Shown here one piece after another: positions 4,841 to 5,341 of a stretch of 5,341 bases of DNA (positions within the stretch are counted from its first letter, which is position 1; each line of letters starts with the position of its first letter). Position numbers and translations under genes: made by a program. The stretch covers positions 1-5,341 of the forward strand of contig JBKHHU010000217.1 in the NCBI GenBank assembly GCA_046539045.1, written 5' to 3'. Source of the stretch: JBKHHU01 sp046539045. GTDB taxonomy: Bacteria > Planctomycetota > Phycisphaerae > SM23-33. The notes beneath the pieces are model-generated. The model was given only the letters and a program-made list of their open reading frames with translations. It searched no databases and was not told where the DNA came from.

Positions 4841-5341
4841 TCAGCCTCTACCCTGACGTTGCTCGGCCAGCAGTTGTCTTCGCGGGATGATGTTCATCCG
4901 GTTCGTCCACTCGGTGTACATGTCGTCCATCCGGCGAACCACGTCGTCTTTGACGGCCGCCAGATCGTTCAGTTCGGTCCGGTCGTCGAGCATGTCGTAC
5001 AGTTCCCACTGGCCTTCGGTTTCGAACTTCTGCACCAGCTTCCATCGTCCCTGACGTACCGCGCAGTTGCCCTCGTGTTCCCAAAACAGCACCCGCTCGG
5101 CCGTCGTGTCGGCGTTGCCCACTACATGCCCGGCAAAGCTCTCTCCCGCGACCGGCGTGATCGGCTTGCCGTTGAATTCCGTTGGATACTCCACGCCCGC
5201 CAGCTCCAGGCACGTCGGCATGATGTCCGAAACATGCGTGAGTCGACCGGTCAGCTTGCCCGCGTCGGTCTTCCCCGGCCAGGAGACAATCAGCGGGGTC
5301 GAGATCCCGCCCTCGTGCACCCAGTGCTTGTGCATGCGGAA
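4841..5341 (-). CDS. Sulfatase (arylsulfatase/choline-sulfatase type), C-terminal part, 5' end outside window
   Basis: This is the last 166 residues of a type I sulfatase, an enzyme that hydrolyses sulfate esters, often of sulfated polysaccharides. The frame stays open to the window edge: codons F and R precede the first visible Met at 5335, and the string FRMHKHWVHEGG is the usual internal sulfatase block, so that Met is not the start. The Lys of KHWVHEGG lies where arylsulfatase A has its active-site Lys (K-x4-EGG). Further typical blocks follow: STPLIVSWPG, a SDIMPTCLELAGVEYP segment, and the C-terminal subdomain with AVRQGRWKLV and WELYDMLDDRTELNDLA. The N-terminal C/S-x-P-x-R site that becomes formylglycine lies outside the window, so activity, substrate and export cannot be judged. 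The TGA stop is followed after one base by an 8-bp repeat array. Family assignment is secure; the substrate is unknown. Confidence 0.93.
   Translation of the reverse strand, partial: FRMHKHWVHEGGISTPLIVSWPGKTDAGKLTGRLTHVSDIMPTCLELAGVEYPTEFNGKPITPVAGESFAGHVVGNADTTAERVLFWEHEGNCAVRQGRWKLVQKFETEGQWELYDMLDDRTELNDLAAVKDDVVRRMDDMYTEWTNRMNIIPRRQLLAEQRQGRG

Noticed and set aside
5333..5335. ATG as the start of the sulfatase
   Set aside because: The frame is open to the window edge with codons F and R upstream, and FRMHKHWVHEGG is an internal block of the family. The gene is cut by the window.

Overview
The window is GC-rich. Every convincing gene lies on the minus strand, so transcription runs from high to low coordinates. 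The best guess for the organism is a planctomycete or a related PVC or uncultured environmental bacterium. The grounds are a choline-sulfatase/arylsulfatase-type sulfatase, a large secreted protein with a carbohydrate-binding-like domain, a MutS2 of unusual architecture, and the short-period intergenic repeats I recall from environmental genomes. This placement is inference, because no rRNA or other phylogenetic marker is present.

Layout from right to left, in the direction of transcription. (1) 5341-4841: the C-terminal 166 residues of a sulfatase, cut by the window edge. (2) 4840-4673: an intergenic region that starts with a 40-bp array of five degenerate 8-bp units abutting the sulfatase stop, followed by a weak possible promoter. 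(3) 4672-2126: mutS2, with intact ATPase motifs but no Smr nuclease domain; the C-terminal half instead holds three similar SH3/KOW-like modules. (4) 2129 downwards: a small CPVC...CTKC zinc-ribbon gene joined to mutS2 by an ATGA overlap. Its 3' end runs into a second 8-bp array, and its reading frame continues for a long stretch over the next gene. (5) 1920-1603: a 105-residue DUF6504-like gene with a clear AGGAG ribosome site, whose last residues and stop codon come from a third 8-bp array. (6) 1602-1449: an intergenic region with an oppositely oriented 8-bp array (forming an inverted pair with the previous one), a perfect 10-bp inverted repeat and a TATAAT box. (7) 1448-108: a secreted protein with a CsgG/TolB-N-like domain plus a jelly-roll-like domain; its C-terminal tail is translated from a 9-bp-period array. 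(8) 107-1: no gene, but a second 9-bp-period array.

mutS2, the zinc-ribbon gene and the DUF6504-like gene look like one translationally coupled operon that may act on nucleic acids. The secreted protein appears to have its own promoter, and the sulfatase is a separate unit. The most striking feature is the set of short-period (8 and 9 bp) degenerate arrays found at or inside the 3' ends of four of the five genes. They supply stop codons, remove them or add tail residues. The second most striking is the Smr-less MutS2 with three SH3-like modules.
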